The notes: generated by a model from the sequence alone, not told the origin. Counted from the first letter of the stretch, positions 16,214 through 24,026 are shown. The stretch is 64,000 nucleotides of DNA from Rheinheimera faecalis (GCF_021290965.1 NZ_JAJOYT010000005.1:186001-250000), one strand, 5' to 3'. Made by a program: numbers and translations.

Positions 16214-17702
16214 TGGGCACGGTGATCTCGGATCGAACTGCGCAGTTGCGGCCTGCGTCTTTGGCCTTGTATAGCGCCTGATCGGCCAGTTCGACTAAGT
16301 TTCGGCTATCCATAGTGGCAGGTGGTATGTCGCAGTACCAGCCAATACTGACAGTGCAATGGCCCTGTTGATGGTTGAGTCGGACCTGATGCTGTTCAAG
16401 GCGTTGCAGAAAATCTTCCAGTAATTGCTGCATCGTTTCTGCGTCACTGCCGACACTGACCAGAATGAATTCCTCGCCGCCATATCGCACCAATAAGTCG
16501 TCTTTGCGCTGAAACTGACTCTGGCAAAGCTCTGCGAAGTCTTTTAAGCACTGGTCACCGAAGTTATGCCCGAGTGTGTCGTTGATGTCTTTAAAGTGAT
16601 CCAAATCCATCATCGCCAGAGTTAATGGTAATTGCTGTCGTTGGCACAAAGCCAAAGCCTGTTGCACCCGGGGTTCAAAATATTGCCTGTTGTACAACCC
16701 CGTTAAAGGGTCATGCTGGCTGAGTTGTTCCAGCCTTGTATTGGCTTCAATCAGGGCCAAATTGAGTTTTTTCAGCTTCAGGTAGCTGATGCTGACCACT
16801 GAAATCAGCAAAACAAAGGCCGCCAGCATTTGCCAGAATAATTCATAGTCAAACCCCTGCTCGTAACGAATCGCCAGCCAGTGATTGTTGATTTGCTGTT
16901 TTTGCTCCGGACTGATCTGCAGTAGCAGTCTGTCAAAAATTTCCAACAGCATTGGGTCATCATTACGGCAAGCCAGACTGAGCAGCGTATCTTCGGCCAA
17001 TCGCCCTGCTATTTTCAGGTTGGTGATGGAGTTTTTTTGTAAGCTGTAGCTAATACTGCCCATATTGCCGAGCATGCCGTACAAGTGACCTGCCTGTACT
17101 TGCAACAGCCCTTGTTCGTAGTCGTGAAAAGGCACCAGCTGCAATTGCGGATAACGTTGCTGATAGAGCTCAAGGGTGCCAAAGCCGGCTCTTATACCTA
17201 CAGGAGAAGAGGTTGGAATATCTGCTACTGAGCGGATAAAAGCTTTGTCTTTGGTGGTGACTACGACATTAGGGACTTCCAGATAAGCTTTGGTAAAGAT
17301 CAGGTATTCAAGGCGGGAAGGGGTGGGCATGGCCAGAGTAAGCAAATCACAGTGCCTGTCTTTGGCGGCCTGCAACGATGCTGGCCAGTCGGCAGTAGGG
17401 TATAACTCCAATGGTACCGGCAACATGCGTTGTAACAGACGAATATACTCAGCTGAAATACCCGTATGTTTGCCTTGTTCAGAGAGCGCTTCAAAAGGCA
17501 GCCAGTTGGGGTCAATACAATAAGTGACTTTGCCTTTTTGTTTCAGGTGCGCAATCTGAGCGTCAGACAACAAGGATTCTGCTACTGCAGACCAGCTTGC
17601 CAGCCAGAGACTCAGAAAAATAACAAAACCCGAACTTTTGAAGCGTACCGCTGACATGAGATAAGCAGCCCAGTGTGATAGCACATGCTCTTTTAGCACC
17701 AT
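16197..17702 (-). CDS. Periplasmic solute-binding sensor diguanylate cyclase (SBP_bac_3 + GGDEF)
   Basis: About 501 residues from the ATG chosen here, or 486 from a second ATG at 17657 that begins close to the signal peptide. A further in-frame start at 17792 lies inside the terminator hairpin of the neighbouring gene and is rejected. Domains: signal segment, type-3 solute-binding domain (YCIDPNWLPFEAL onward, ~240 residues), one transmembrane helix (WQMLAAFVLLISVVSIS) and a GGDEF domain with GGEEF at 408-412 and LDHFKDINDTLGH. All diguanylate cyclase signatures are intact. Expected role: making c-di-GMP in response to a periplasmic ligand, probably an amino acid or similar small molecule. 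Confidence 0.9.
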   Translation of the reverse strand: MVLKEHVLSHWAAYLMSAVRFKSSGFVIFLSLWLASWSAVAESLLSDAQIAHLKQKGKVTYCIDPNWLPFEALSEQGKHTGISAEYIRLLQRMLPVPLELYPTADWPASLQAAKDRHCDLLTLAMPTPSRLEYLIFTKAYLEVPNVVVTTKDKAFIRSVADIPTSSPVGIRAGFGTLELYQQRYPQLQLVPFHDYEQGLLQVQAGHLYGMLGNMGSISYSLQKNSITNLKIAGRLAEDTLLSLACRNDDPMLLEIFDRLLLQISPEQKQQINNHWLAIRYEQGFDYELFWQMLAAFVLLISVVSISYLKLKKLNLALIEANTRLEQLSQHDPLTGLYNRQYFEPRVQQALALCQRQQLPLTLAMMDLDHFKDINDTLGHNFGDQCLKDFAELCQSQFQRKDDLLVRYGGEEFILVSVGSDAETMQQLLEDFLQRLEQHQVRLNHQQGHCTVSIGWYCDIPPATMDSRNLVELADQALYKAKDAGRNCAVRSEITVPTSPDY

Positions 17703-17779
17703 AGGTCTGGTTTGGATAAGCCGCAAGGAAAACAGAAAAATATAAGGAAGGTGTTTCTGAAGTGGTAACGTATAGAAAC

Positions 17780-17806
17780 AAAAATGCCCCATCAAGGGGC
17801 ATTTTT
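17780..17806 (-). terminator. Rho-independent terminator of the glycine-zipper gene
   Basis: A perfect 11-bp stem (AAAAATGCCCC with GGGGCATTTTT) and a five-base loop, directly after the stop of the minus-strand glycine-zipper gene, with T-runs on both strands. It also marks the boundary upstream of the diguanylate cyclase gene and argues against that gene starting further upstream. Confidence 0.92.
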
Positions 17807-17807
17807 C

Positions 17808-18344
17808 TTAGTTGGCGCTTGCTGTCAGCAGCTGGCCATCTTTTACCGGAATACGCTCTGCCGGTTCTTCATCTAAACGGGTTTTGTGGACTTTACCGTC
17901 CAACAGGTAAGTTACGTCGTAACCAACCACTCGTTGTTCTTTTTTCTGTACTGTTTTACAAACGCGGCGTGTAGTACTTTCTACATCCTTGTTCTGCATA
18001 TCGTTCTGCACTTGTTTACCGGCGTAACCGCCAGCTGCAGCACCTGCAACAGTCGCAATCTTTTTACCAGAACCGCCACCAACCTGGTTACCCAGTACAC
18101 CACCAACCACAGCACCTAAGACTGTACCTGCAATTTGATGCTGATCCTGTACAGCTTTTTTCTGCTGCACTATCTGATCGGTACATTGTTCAACCGGAAC
18201 GTTGTAGCTTTCATACACAGCTTTGCTGGCCACTACTTCGGCATAGTCCGGTTCTTTGTCTAAATAACTGTAGCCTGCCATAGAGCCTAAAGCAGTAACG
18301 GCGATACCACCTACTACTAAACCTGCAATAAGAGACTTGTTCAT
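17808..18344 (-). CDS. Glycine-zipper 2TM-domain protein (17-kDa surface-antigen-like)
   Basis: 178 residues from the ATG, which has a GAGGTG site six bases upstream; an in-frame TTG four codons earlier overlaps that site and is rejected. A hydrophobic N-terminus (IAGLVVGGIAVTALGSMAGYSYL) acts as signal or anchor. Residues ~75-110 form the glycine-zipper (AGTVLGAVVGGVLGNQVGGGSGKK then AAAGGYAGKQVQ), as in rickettsial 17-kDa antigen and SlyB-like envelope proteins. Two Cys (VEQCTDQ, RRVCKTV) may form a disulfide. Expected location is the envelope; precise role unknown. A copy of the dispersed palindromic repeat lies upstream. Confidence 0.85.
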   Translation of the reverse strand: MNKSLIAGLVVGGIAVTALGSMAGYSYLDKEPDYAEVVASKAVYESYNVPVEQCTDQIVQQKKAVQDQHQIAGTVLGAVVGGVLGNQVGGGSGKKIATVAGAAAGGYAGKQVQNDMQNKDVESTTRRVCKTVQKKEQRVVGYDVTYLLDGKVHKTRLDEEPAERIPVKDGQLLTASAN

Positions 18345-18438
18345 GATGCACCTCAATTAACTGTTATAAAGTTCGATTGCCTTTGGCAATGAAGTTGACA
18401 AGAGTGTAGACGCTTCAAGCTGTACTCAAACTGAATCG

Positions 18439-18568
18439 TTATAACCTTCGTTCTTGAAGCCGCAACTTTGTTACCTGCGATATCTCGCCCCAGTCACATA
18501 GGACTACTATGCTCCTGGGGGCTCGCTCTCTTGTCGCCGCGCTGCAGCACCAATTACTTTGGTTATAG
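18439..18568 (-). repeat. Dispersed ~128-bp palindromic repeat, copy A
   Basis: Read on the minus strand this shows the layout shared by all copies: a CCAAAGTAATTGG-like left part, GCTGCAG, GCGGCGACAAG, the imperfect central palindrome CCCCAGGAGCATAG...CTATGTGACTGGGG, GCGAGA, CAACAAAG-like, then CTTCAAG-ACGAAGG. It lies between the glycine-zipper gene start and the end of a GNAT gene. The ORFs that can be read through it have no coding character. Confidence 0.85.
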
Positions 18569-18576
18569 AAAATGTT

Positions 18577-18837
18577 TCACTTCTTTAAAAATGGTTGTAC
18601 ATAAGAGCAACTGGCCTGCATTTCATAGCCTTGTGCTTTGGCCCAATGGATGCCAGCGTCCACCAATTGTCGGGCTAAACCTTGGCCTCTGGCGCTTTCT
18701 GGAACATAAGTGCGGTAAAAGTTGATTTTCCCGCTGTTTGGGTCAAGGCTATATAAAAGTTCTGCCTGTTCGTTTAGCCACTGAATCACAAACCGCTGCT
18801 CTTGAGGGGAATGTTTAATCTCAACTGATGGTGACAT
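18577..18837 (-). CDS. Small GNAT-type N-acetyltransferase
   Basis: 86 residues. The pattern FVIQWLNEQAELLYSL..GKINFYRTYVPESARGQGLARQLVDAGIHWAKAQGY matches the very short single-domain GNAT proteins (YjdJ-like). RGQGLA at residues ~50-55 is the acetyl-CoA pyrophosphate-binding loop (Q/RxxGxG/A), and a Cys-Ser-Tyr segment near the C-terminus replaces the usual strand-5 region. Substrate unknown; probably a small amine or a protein N-terminus. Confidence 0.85.
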   Translation of the reverse strand: MSPSVEIKHSPQEQRFVIQWLNEQAELLYSLDPNSGKINFYRTYVPESARGQGLARQLVDAGIHWAKAQGYEMQASCSYVQPFLKK

Positions 18838-18914
18838 AAAGCTCAGCCTTTACTGGTTATGAAGGATCTGATTCAGACTAAACTTTTTCTACTGGCTGGT
18901 ATAGAGGTAAACAC

Positions 18915-19670
18915 ATGAGATGGTTGTTGGTGTTATGTCTCGTCTTTAGTTTTACTGTTGTGGCTAAAACACAGCTGACTATTCTGGTTGGCCTGGATAA
19001 ACCGCCTTATATAGATTTAAACGACAGTTCAGGTTATGAGCTGGATTTATTGCGGGCGCTCAGCAAAAAAATGGGTTATGAAGCAGTTTTTCTGCATGTG
19101 CCTAATGCCAGAATTAAAGGGTTAATGCTGGAAGGCAGAGCCGATATTGCTACTTTACAAAAGCCTGATCCGGAACAAAAAGAGTTATATTATTCACAAC
19201 CTTATATTAGGTATCAGAACGTAGCCGCCAGTCTGTCGTCAAAAAGCTTGCAGTTGCATCAGTTGGAACAACTCAAATCTTACTCTGTGGTGGCTTTTCA
19301 TAATGCCCGTACTTTGTTAGGTCCTGAATACCAGAAGCCGGTTCGTCTGGTGATGAATTATCAGGAAGTGGCGAATCAGAGTCAGCAATTGCAAATGTTA
19401 TTATTGGAACGCTGTGACGTAGTGGTGATGGACAGGAATATCTTTTATTACTACGCCAAGGCGGCAGGGCATAGTATGCAACCTTTTGATTTAGCTGCTG
19501 TGTTCAAGCCCAGTTTATATAGTGCGGCGTTTAAGAATGAGCGGTTGCGAGCTAAGTTTGATAAGGCTCTGGCTGAAGTACAGCAAGAGCCCATTTTTAC
19601 TCAGCTGCAGCTGAAGTATTTTTCTGAAGTGAATCAGCAGCTTCAGGAGTCTCAGAGCCAGCTTCACTAA
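18915..19670 (+). CDS. Periplasmic type-3 solute-binding protein
   Basis: 251 residues with a signal peptide (cleavage about VVA, residue 17). KTQLTILVGLDKPPYIDLNDSSGYELDLLRALSKKMGY is the standard beginning of SBP_bac_3 domains, and GRADIATLQKPDPEQKELYYSQPYI matches its ligand-cleft region. No permease or ATPase gene is near, so it is either an orphan binding protein or a signalling input. It is related in fold to the sensor domain of the diguanylate cyclase about 1.2 kb away. An AGAGGT site precedes the start. Its 3' end overlaps the convergent small Lys-rich gene. Confidence 0.88.
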   Translation: MRWLLVLCLVFSFTVVAKTQLTILVGLDKPPYIDLNDSSGYELDLLRALSKKMGYEAVFLHVPNARIKGLMLEGRADIATLQKPDPEQKELYYSQPYIRYQNVAASLSSKSLQLHQLEQLKSYSVVAFHNARTLLGPEYQKPVRLVMNYQEVANQSQQLQMLLLERCDVVVMDRNIFYYYAKAAGHSMQPFDLAAVFKPSLYSAAFKNERLRAKFDKALAEVQQEPIFTQLQLKYFSEVNQQLQESQSQLH

Positions 19671-19788
19671 CTTCTGTCTGAGATTCTTCCGCTTTTTGTT
19701 TCAAGCGGATGGAGTTTTTCACCAGAATGTTTTTCTTTTGTTTGGCTCTTTTACTGATTTTCTTTTTTAATGCTTTGCTTGAACTCAT
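19597..19788 (-). CDS. Small Lys/Arg-rich protein, uncertain
   Basis: 63 residues from the ATG (or 68 from an in-frame GTG at 19803). The N-terminal half is extremely basic (SSSKALKKKISKRAKQKKNILVKNSIRLKQKAEE); the C-terminal third is acidic and Ala/Ser/Glu-rich. That basic head with an acidic tail resembles small nucleic-acid- or ribosome-associated proteins, but I do not recognise the family. It overlaps the last 74 bp of the solute-binding protein gene on the other strand, so the reading frame could be incidental. The ribosome-binding site is weak. Confidence 0.45.
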   Translation of the reverse strand: MSSSKALKKKISKRAKQKKNILVKNSIRLKQKAEESQTEVSEAGSETPEAADSLQKNTSAAAE

Positions 19789-19856
19789 GATGTCTTTTCT
19801 CACTCCGGATATGGCCGCTAGTTTACCTTAGTCTCTCTATATACCCAAGGGGAGAG

Positions 19857-21197
19857 CTATAACCAGCGATCTTTAACCATGCCATAGTGGAAATATCCCC
19901 ACTGACCTAAACGACGCAAAGCAGGTAGTGGAAACTTCGGTAAAGCATTCTGGTACAACGGAATGGCAGGCAAAGGGACTCCCATTAAACGTTCCGCTAA
20001 TCGTTTGCCGGCCTGGACTGAAAACGTCAGGCCACTGCCACAATAACCCATGCTGTACAGCACATTGCCTTTATCATCAGCCTGCGCCAGGTGTGGAATA
20101 TCGTCCAGAGTCATACAAATCCAGCCTGACCAGCTGTAGTCGTATTTTAATGATTGCAAAGCCGGAAAACTGAGTTTTAATACTTCAAGCAAACGTTTGG
20201 CGAAATAAGGGTCTTCAGCACCCTGACCTGTAATAGCGCCGCGGCCACCAAACAAAATTCTGTTATCGGGTAATTTGCGGTAGTAATACTTAAGCGCACG
20301 GGTATCCATAATGACTTGCGAGGTTAGAAAGTTACAGGCAGCCAGTTGAGCTTCAGACAACGGTTCGGTGACAATAATTTGCGATAACACCGGCAAAGTT
20401 CTGGATTGCACAGCGCTGTGCAGCAGCTTAGGTGTATAACCATTGCTGGCAATCACTACTTTTTTCGCTCTGACATTGCCTTGCGGTGTGATTAACAGTT
20501 GGTGTTCGCCATCTTGTTGCCACTGAGTGACAGGGCTTGCACTATAAATTTTAGCGCCAGATTTTTGCGCCAGTTGCTGATAACCCCAGGCTAGTTTTAA
20601 TGGATTAACCCCAAAACCATCATAAAAACGTAAGGCGGCGTAGGCATGCTGATCGGCGACAAATTTTTGTTGTAACTCATCACGGCTGAATATCTCCACC
20701 TGGTAACCAAATTCTTTTTGTAACAAGCTGGCTTGTTGGTGCAGGGTTTTGATCATGGACGGTTTATGCGCCATACGTAAATAACCCGCTTCTTGTTGGT
20801 CGCAGTCTATGCCTGTGGCGATCAGCGATTTGACGGTTTCAAGCCCAGCGCAAAATTCGTTATAAATACCGTGCATAGCGGCTTCGCCATACTGGCTTCG
20901 CATGACTGAATAGGGTTTTCGGCCAGAGGATTTCAGCACAAAACCGGCATTACGACCACTGCAGCCCCAGGCTGTTTGATTGGCTTCCAATACCACAGCC
21001 TTGACACCATGTTCAGTCGCCAGATGATAAGCGCAGGACAAGCCGGTATAACCAGCGCCAATAATAGCGACATCTACCGTCAAATCCTGTTGCAGCTGAC
21101 CATCATCGGCAGGTGCAGTGCCTGAATGATCCGCCCAGTAGCTATTTGGGTATGGTTGTCCCTGGCCAGGATGGGGGTCGATAAGCGGGTCGTACAT
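19857..21197 (-). CDS. FAD-dependent amine oxidoreductase, PuuB-like
   Basis: 446 residues from the ATG with an AAGGAA site; the reading frame stays open for another 51 codons upstream but without start signals, and that extension would overlap the divergent GNAT gene. The N-terminal FAD-binding motif is VDVAIIGAGYTGLSCAYHLA (~33-53), then WGCSGRNAGFVL, a signature of gamma-glutamylputrescine oxidase (PuuB)/DadA-like DAO-family enzymes. The C-terminal GYCGSGLTFSVQAGKRLAERL segment closes the FAD site. Likely reaction: oxidation of a secondary or gamma-glutamylated amine to an aldehyde plus H2O2. E. coli PuuB is 426 residues. No other puu gene is adjacent, so the substrate is uncertain. Confidence 0.88.
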   Translation of the reverse strand: MYDPLIDPHPGQGQPYPNSYWADHSGTAPADDGQLQQDLTVDVAIIGAGYTGLSCAYHLATEHGVKAVVLEANQTAWGCSGRNAGFVLKSSGRKPYSVMRSQYGEAAMHGIYNEFCAGLETVKSLIATGIDCDQQEAGYLRMAHKPSMIKTLHQQASLLQKEFGYQVEIFSRDELQQKFVADQHAYAALRFYDGFGVNPLKLAWGYQQLAQKSGAKIYSASPVTQWQQDGEHQLLITPQGNVRAKKVVIASNGYTPKLLHSAVQSRTLPVLSQIIVTEPLSEAQLAACNFLTSQVIMDTRALKYYYRKLPDNRILFGGRGAITGQGAEDPYFAKRLLEVLKLSFPALQSLKYDYSWSGWICMTLDDIPHLAQADDKGNVLYSMGYCGSGLTFSVQAGKRLAERLMGVPLPAIPLYQNALPKFPLPALRRLGQWGYFHYGMVKDRWL

Positions 21198-21287
21198 CCG
21201 TTTTTCCTTTTGTCTTACGACTATATTGTATTGGATGAAGTTTTTAGTGATCATGGCAAGAACCACTGAAAAAACCAAGAGTGTTTT

Positions 21288-21854
21288 ATGTTTTCCATCG
21301 CTATTCAGTACCGCCAGCTGCAATTGCAGGACTATGCGGCTTTGCTGCAATTAGCCAATCAGGTGCATGGTGATGGTTATCTGGATCAACAGTCCTTGGC
21401 TTATTACCATCAGTTAAGTATTAAACAAGGCATAGATGCCAGCTTTGTGGCTTATGCCGATCAGCAGCTGGTGGGGTTTCGTTTATGCTGGGCTGCTGGA
21501 CAGTGGCAACCTGACCAATGGTGCAGTACAGAGCTTTGGCAAAGCGCTGTGGCCGATACCAGCTATTTTAAATGCAATACCATAGCGCCACTTTGGCAGG
21601 GTCGGGGTGTGGGCGGTGAGCTGATGAATCGCTCTATAGCTGCATTAAAACAGCAAGGCGCAAAAGCCGGTGTGGCACATTTATGGCGGCAAAGCCCGGG
21701 TAATGCTGCAGTGAAGTATTTCAGTAAACAGGGTGGCCAACTGGTAAAAATCCATCCGGATAAATGGCGGGAAGACAGCCATAACGGTTATGAATGTGTG
21801 CGTTGTGGTTTTGATTGTCGCTGTGAGGCTGCCGAGATGATTATCTATTTCTGA
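21288..21854 (+). CDS. GNAT-family N-acetyltransferase
   Basis: 188 residues. The core has NTIAPLWQGRGVGGELMNRSIAALKQQGAKAGVAHLWRQSPGNAAVKYFSKQGG (about 97-150), i.e. the acetyl-CoA-binding QGRGVG loop followed by the helix and the beta-bulge region typical of GNATs. The C-terminus contains a cluster of Cys (ECVRCGFDCRCE), unusual for the family and possibly metal-binding. Divergent from the PuuB-like gene with 90 bp between. Substrate unknown. Ribosome-binding site is weak (AAGAG). Confidence 0.85.
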   Translation: MFSIAIQYRQLQLQDYAALLQLANQVHGDGYLDQQSLAYYHQLSIKQGIDASFVAYADQQLVGFRLCWAAGQWQPDQWCSTELWQSAVADTSYFKCNTIAPLWQGRGVGGELMNRSIAALKQQGAKAGVAHLWRQSPGNAAVKYFSKQGGQLVKIHPDKWREDSHNGYECVRCGFDCRCEAAEMIIYF

Positions 21855-21912
21855 AAATCCTGCGTCCCTGGCGCCGCAGCGGCGTTGACTGCTCTCGCTC
21901 ACCCCAAAAATT
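21855..21912 (-). repeat. Right-end fragment of the dispersed repeat
   Basis: Read on the minus strand, TGGGGTGAGCGAGAGCAG, TCAACGCCGCTGCGGCGCC and AGGGACGCAGGATT follow the right half of the 128-bp element (TGGGGTGAG..GCAGTCAACAAAACTGCGGC..CAAGGACGACGGGTAT in copy F). The left half is missing. It begins one base after the GNAT stop codon. Confidence 0.65.
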
Positions 21913-21936
21913 TTAAAAAGGACAGCTTGGTATTAC

Positions 21937-22033
21937 GAGAGCTTTCTCGCTTCCATCCAATGTCACATAGGATAACTATGTTCATGGGGATTCACTCGTT
22001 TGTTGCCTTGCTGCAACACCAATGCCTTTGGAT
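21937..22033 (-). repeat. Dispersed palindromic repeat, degenerate copy B
   Basis: The left end and centre are clear on the minus strand (CCAAAGGCATTGGTGTTGCAG, AAGGCAACAA, CCCCATGAACATAGTTATCC, TATGTGAC) but the right end has decayed. It sits in the 268-bp gap between two convergent genes, flanked on both sides by right-end fragments. Confidence 0.75.
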
Positions 22034-22052
22034 TTTATTCCAGATTTTATTC

Positions 22053-22085
22053 TGCGTCCCTGGCGCCGCGGCGGCACGGGTTTAT
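22053..22085 (-). repeat. Second right-end fragment of the dispersed repeat
   Basis: TGCGTCCCTGGCGCCGCGGC repeats, with one difference, the segment at 21861-21880. Together with the earlier fragment it shows that several copies have inserted next to or into each other here. Confidence 0.6.
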
Positions 22086-22122
22086 CTCCGCCCGTCCAGT
22101 ATCCAATTCGGTGCCAATCAGA

Positions 22123-22386
22123 TTATTCTGTCACCCATGGCATTTCCGGCAATAAGGCCAGATGTTCGGTGTAACGCTGCAGATTAAAAGCTTCGTTGCG
22201 TTCAATCACCGCCTCCATTTCTGGAGCCAAAGCGCAGGCCATTAATTCCAGCGCATCTTCTCTGCTATGGCCCGTCATGCAGAGACGCATCAGGGTTTCT
22301 TTCACTTGTTTTGGATTATTATCGGCCAGTTGGTTTTCCAGCACTTCAAAAATAATTTCCTGTGCTTCTAAATGTTCTTCGTTCAT
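22123..22386 (-). CDS. Small uncharacterised acidic helical protein
   Basis: 87 residues, soluble and predicted all-helical, with a strong GAGGAAAG ribosome-binding site, so it is very likely a real gene. The pattern EIIFEVLENQLADNNPKQVKETLMRLCMTGHSREDALELMACALAPEMEAVI looks like a small conserved helical domain found in gammaproteobacteria, but I cannot name its family or function. It lies between repeat copies B and D. Confidence 0.8.
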   Translation of the reverse strand: MNEEHLEAQEIIFEVLENQLADNNPKQVKETLMRLCMTGHSREDALELMACALAPEMEAVIERNEAFNLQRYTEHLALLPEMPWVTE

Positions 22387-22410
22387 GGCACTTTCCTCAG
22401 ACGTTATTTA

Positions 22411-22540
22411 GGTATTACCCAAAGTAATTGGAGTTGCAGTGAGGCGACAAGTGCGGGAGACCCCAGGAGCATAGTTAACCTATGTGACTGGGGCGAGAGC
22501 ACGCAGGCAACAAAGCTGCAGCTTCAAGTACGAAGGGTAT
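22411..22540 (+). repeat. Dispersed palindromic repeat, copy D
   Basis: One of the best-preserved copies: TATTACCCAAAGTAATTGG, GTTGCAGTGAGGCGACAAG, GAGACCCCAGGAGCATAG, TTAACCTATGTGACTGGGG, CGAGAGCACGCAGGCAAC, AAAGCTGCAGCTTCAAG, ACGAAGGGTAT. It sits between two divergent genes, 140 bp upstream of the NRAMP-like gene, so it may lie in that gene's promoter or leader. Confidence 0.9.
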
Positions 22541-22680
22541 ATGCGCGCAGCATGCCAGAGCGCAGCCAATGCGGCAAGCCGAAGGACCGACCTCTGAAGT
22601 TTTTACGCTGGCCTGATGGTGTTCCGCTTTGGCTTTGGCTAAGCTGGGCCACGACTTTTTAAACATAAAAACAAAAACTT

Positions 22681-23925
22681 ATGCAACAGGGATATTCGTC
22701 AAACTGGCACAGCAGGCTAAAAGCTTTAGGGCCAGGAATTTTATTGGCTACTGCCGCTATTGGTGGCTCACATATTGTCGCTTCCACTCAGGCTGGGGCT
22801 TTGTTTGGCTGGCAACTAGCGGTGCTGATTTTGCTGGTGAATGTGCTGAAATACCCCTTTTTCCGCTTTGGTGTGGAATACAGCCTGCAAAGCGGTGAAA
22901 CCTTACTTGAAGGTTATAAAAAACAAGGCCGGGGTTATTTATTAAGTTTTGTCTGGCTGAATTTAATAGCTGCTGTGGTCAATACGGCAGGGGTATTGTT
23001 GCTGACCGCCAGCTTGTTGCAGTTTTTTATGCCTGTGCAGTTGTCCTTGACGGTGCTTTGCCTGATCTTGCTGGCAGTCTGTTTGCTGATTTTGTTGGCG
23101 GGCCAATACAAGTTGCTCGACAGGGTGTCGAAATGGGTGATGGTATTGCTAACGATCACCACTGTGGCTGCGGCCATTATTGCCTTTAACAAAGGTCCAA
23201 CTGCTGCACCGGATTTTATTGACCCTTCGCCATGGCAGTTGATGTATTTGGGCTTTTTAGTGGCGCTGATGGGCTGGATGCCTGCTCCTATTGAAATTTC
23301 CGCTATTAACTCGTTGTGGTTGAAAGCCAAACAACAGCATACCCCTGTCAATAAACAGGATGGTTTGTTTGATTTTAACTTAGGCTACTGGAGTACCACT
23401 GTATTGGCATTGGTCTTTTTGGCTTTAGGTGCTTTGGTGCAATATGGCTCGGATCAGAAAGTTGAATTAGCAGGTGCAGCTTACACCAACCAGTTTGTTT
23501 CGATGTATGCCAGCACTATAGGCGATTGGTCAAAGCTGTTAGTAGCTTTGGTGGCCTTTCTTTGTATGTTTGGTACTACGCTGACCGTATTGGATGGTTA
23601 TGCCCGTACTATTAACGAATCCTTTCAACTCTTGGGCTGGCAAAAAGCAGAACGGAAAAATAGCTACAACCTTTGGCTGCTGGCACAGGCGGCTTCTGGT
23701 ATGGCGGTGATTTTATTTTTTAAATCTGCTTTGGGACCTATGCTGACTTTTGCCATGAGTCTGGCTTTTGTTACTACTCCTATTTTTGCCTGGCTGAATT
23801 ACCGCCTGATGCGGGGCCAGCAAAAACATCTGATGCAGCCCTGGATCCGCTTATTATCCTGGTTAGGTCTGACCTATTTATTTGGTTTTGCCTTGCTGTT
23901 TATTTGGTGGTACCTGAGCAAATAA
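22681..23925 (+). CDS. NRAMP-like transporter with altered metal-binding motifs
   Basis: 414 residues with about 11 transmembrane helices. RLKALGPGILLATAAIGGSH..STQAGALFGW aligns with the NRAMP TM1 pattern GPG...DPGN...GA.FG, but the metal-binding DPGN is replaced by GGSH (28-31). In TM6 the usual MPH becomes MPAP (200-203). The scaffold is therefore NRAMP-like while the known ligands for Mn2+/Fe2+ are missing, so the substrate may not be a transition metal. No ribosome-binding site is visible before the ATG. It is downstream of repeat copy D, with a cation/proton antiporter gene 173 bp further on. Confidence 0.82.
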   Translation: MQQGYSSNWHSRLKALGPGILLATAAIGGSHIVASTQAGALFGWQLAVLILLVNVLKYPFFRFGVEYSLQSGETLLEGYKKQGRGYLLSFVWLNLIAAVVNTAGVLLLTASLLQFFMPVQLSLTVLCLILLAVCLLILLAGQYKLLDRVSKWVMVLLTITTVAAAIIAFNKGPTAAPDFIDPSPWQLMYLGFLVALMGWMPAPIEISAINSLWLKAKQQHTPVNKQDGLFDFNLGYWSTTVLALVFLALGALVQYGSDQKVELAGAAYTNQFVSMYASTIGDWSKLLVALVAFLCMFGTTLTVLDGYARTINESFQLLGWQKAERKNSYNLWLLAQAASGMAVILFFKSALGPMLTFAMSLAFVTTPIFAWLNYRLMRGQQKHLMQPWIRLLSWLGLTYLFGFALLFIWWYLSK

Positions 23926-23978
23926 AATATGCATACAATCATTCACTTAAGCTGAACTTACACAAATCCGCTTGCGCT

Positions 23979-24026
23979 GGTTTAAACCGCTCTGTAGTCT
24001 CGAATTCAGAGACCGGTTTAAACTGG
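23979..24026. repeat. Long imperfect inverted repeat in the antiporter leader
   Basis: GGTTTAAACCGCTCTG pairs with CAGAGACCGGTTTAAACTGG, with a two-base bulge and a 12-base spacer. Located between the NRAMP-like gene and the antiporter gene, 73 bp before the antiporter start. It has no T-run, so a leader hairpin or operator is more likely than a terminator. Confidence 0.6.

Noticed and set aside
18468-18725. Plus-strand frame running through repeat copy A
   Set aside because: It reads through the palindromic repeat and antisense to the small GNAT gene; not protein-like.
22372-22662. Plus-strand frame through repeat copy D
   Set aside because: It consists largely of the repeat; the same element appears elsewhere in other frames, so it is not coding.
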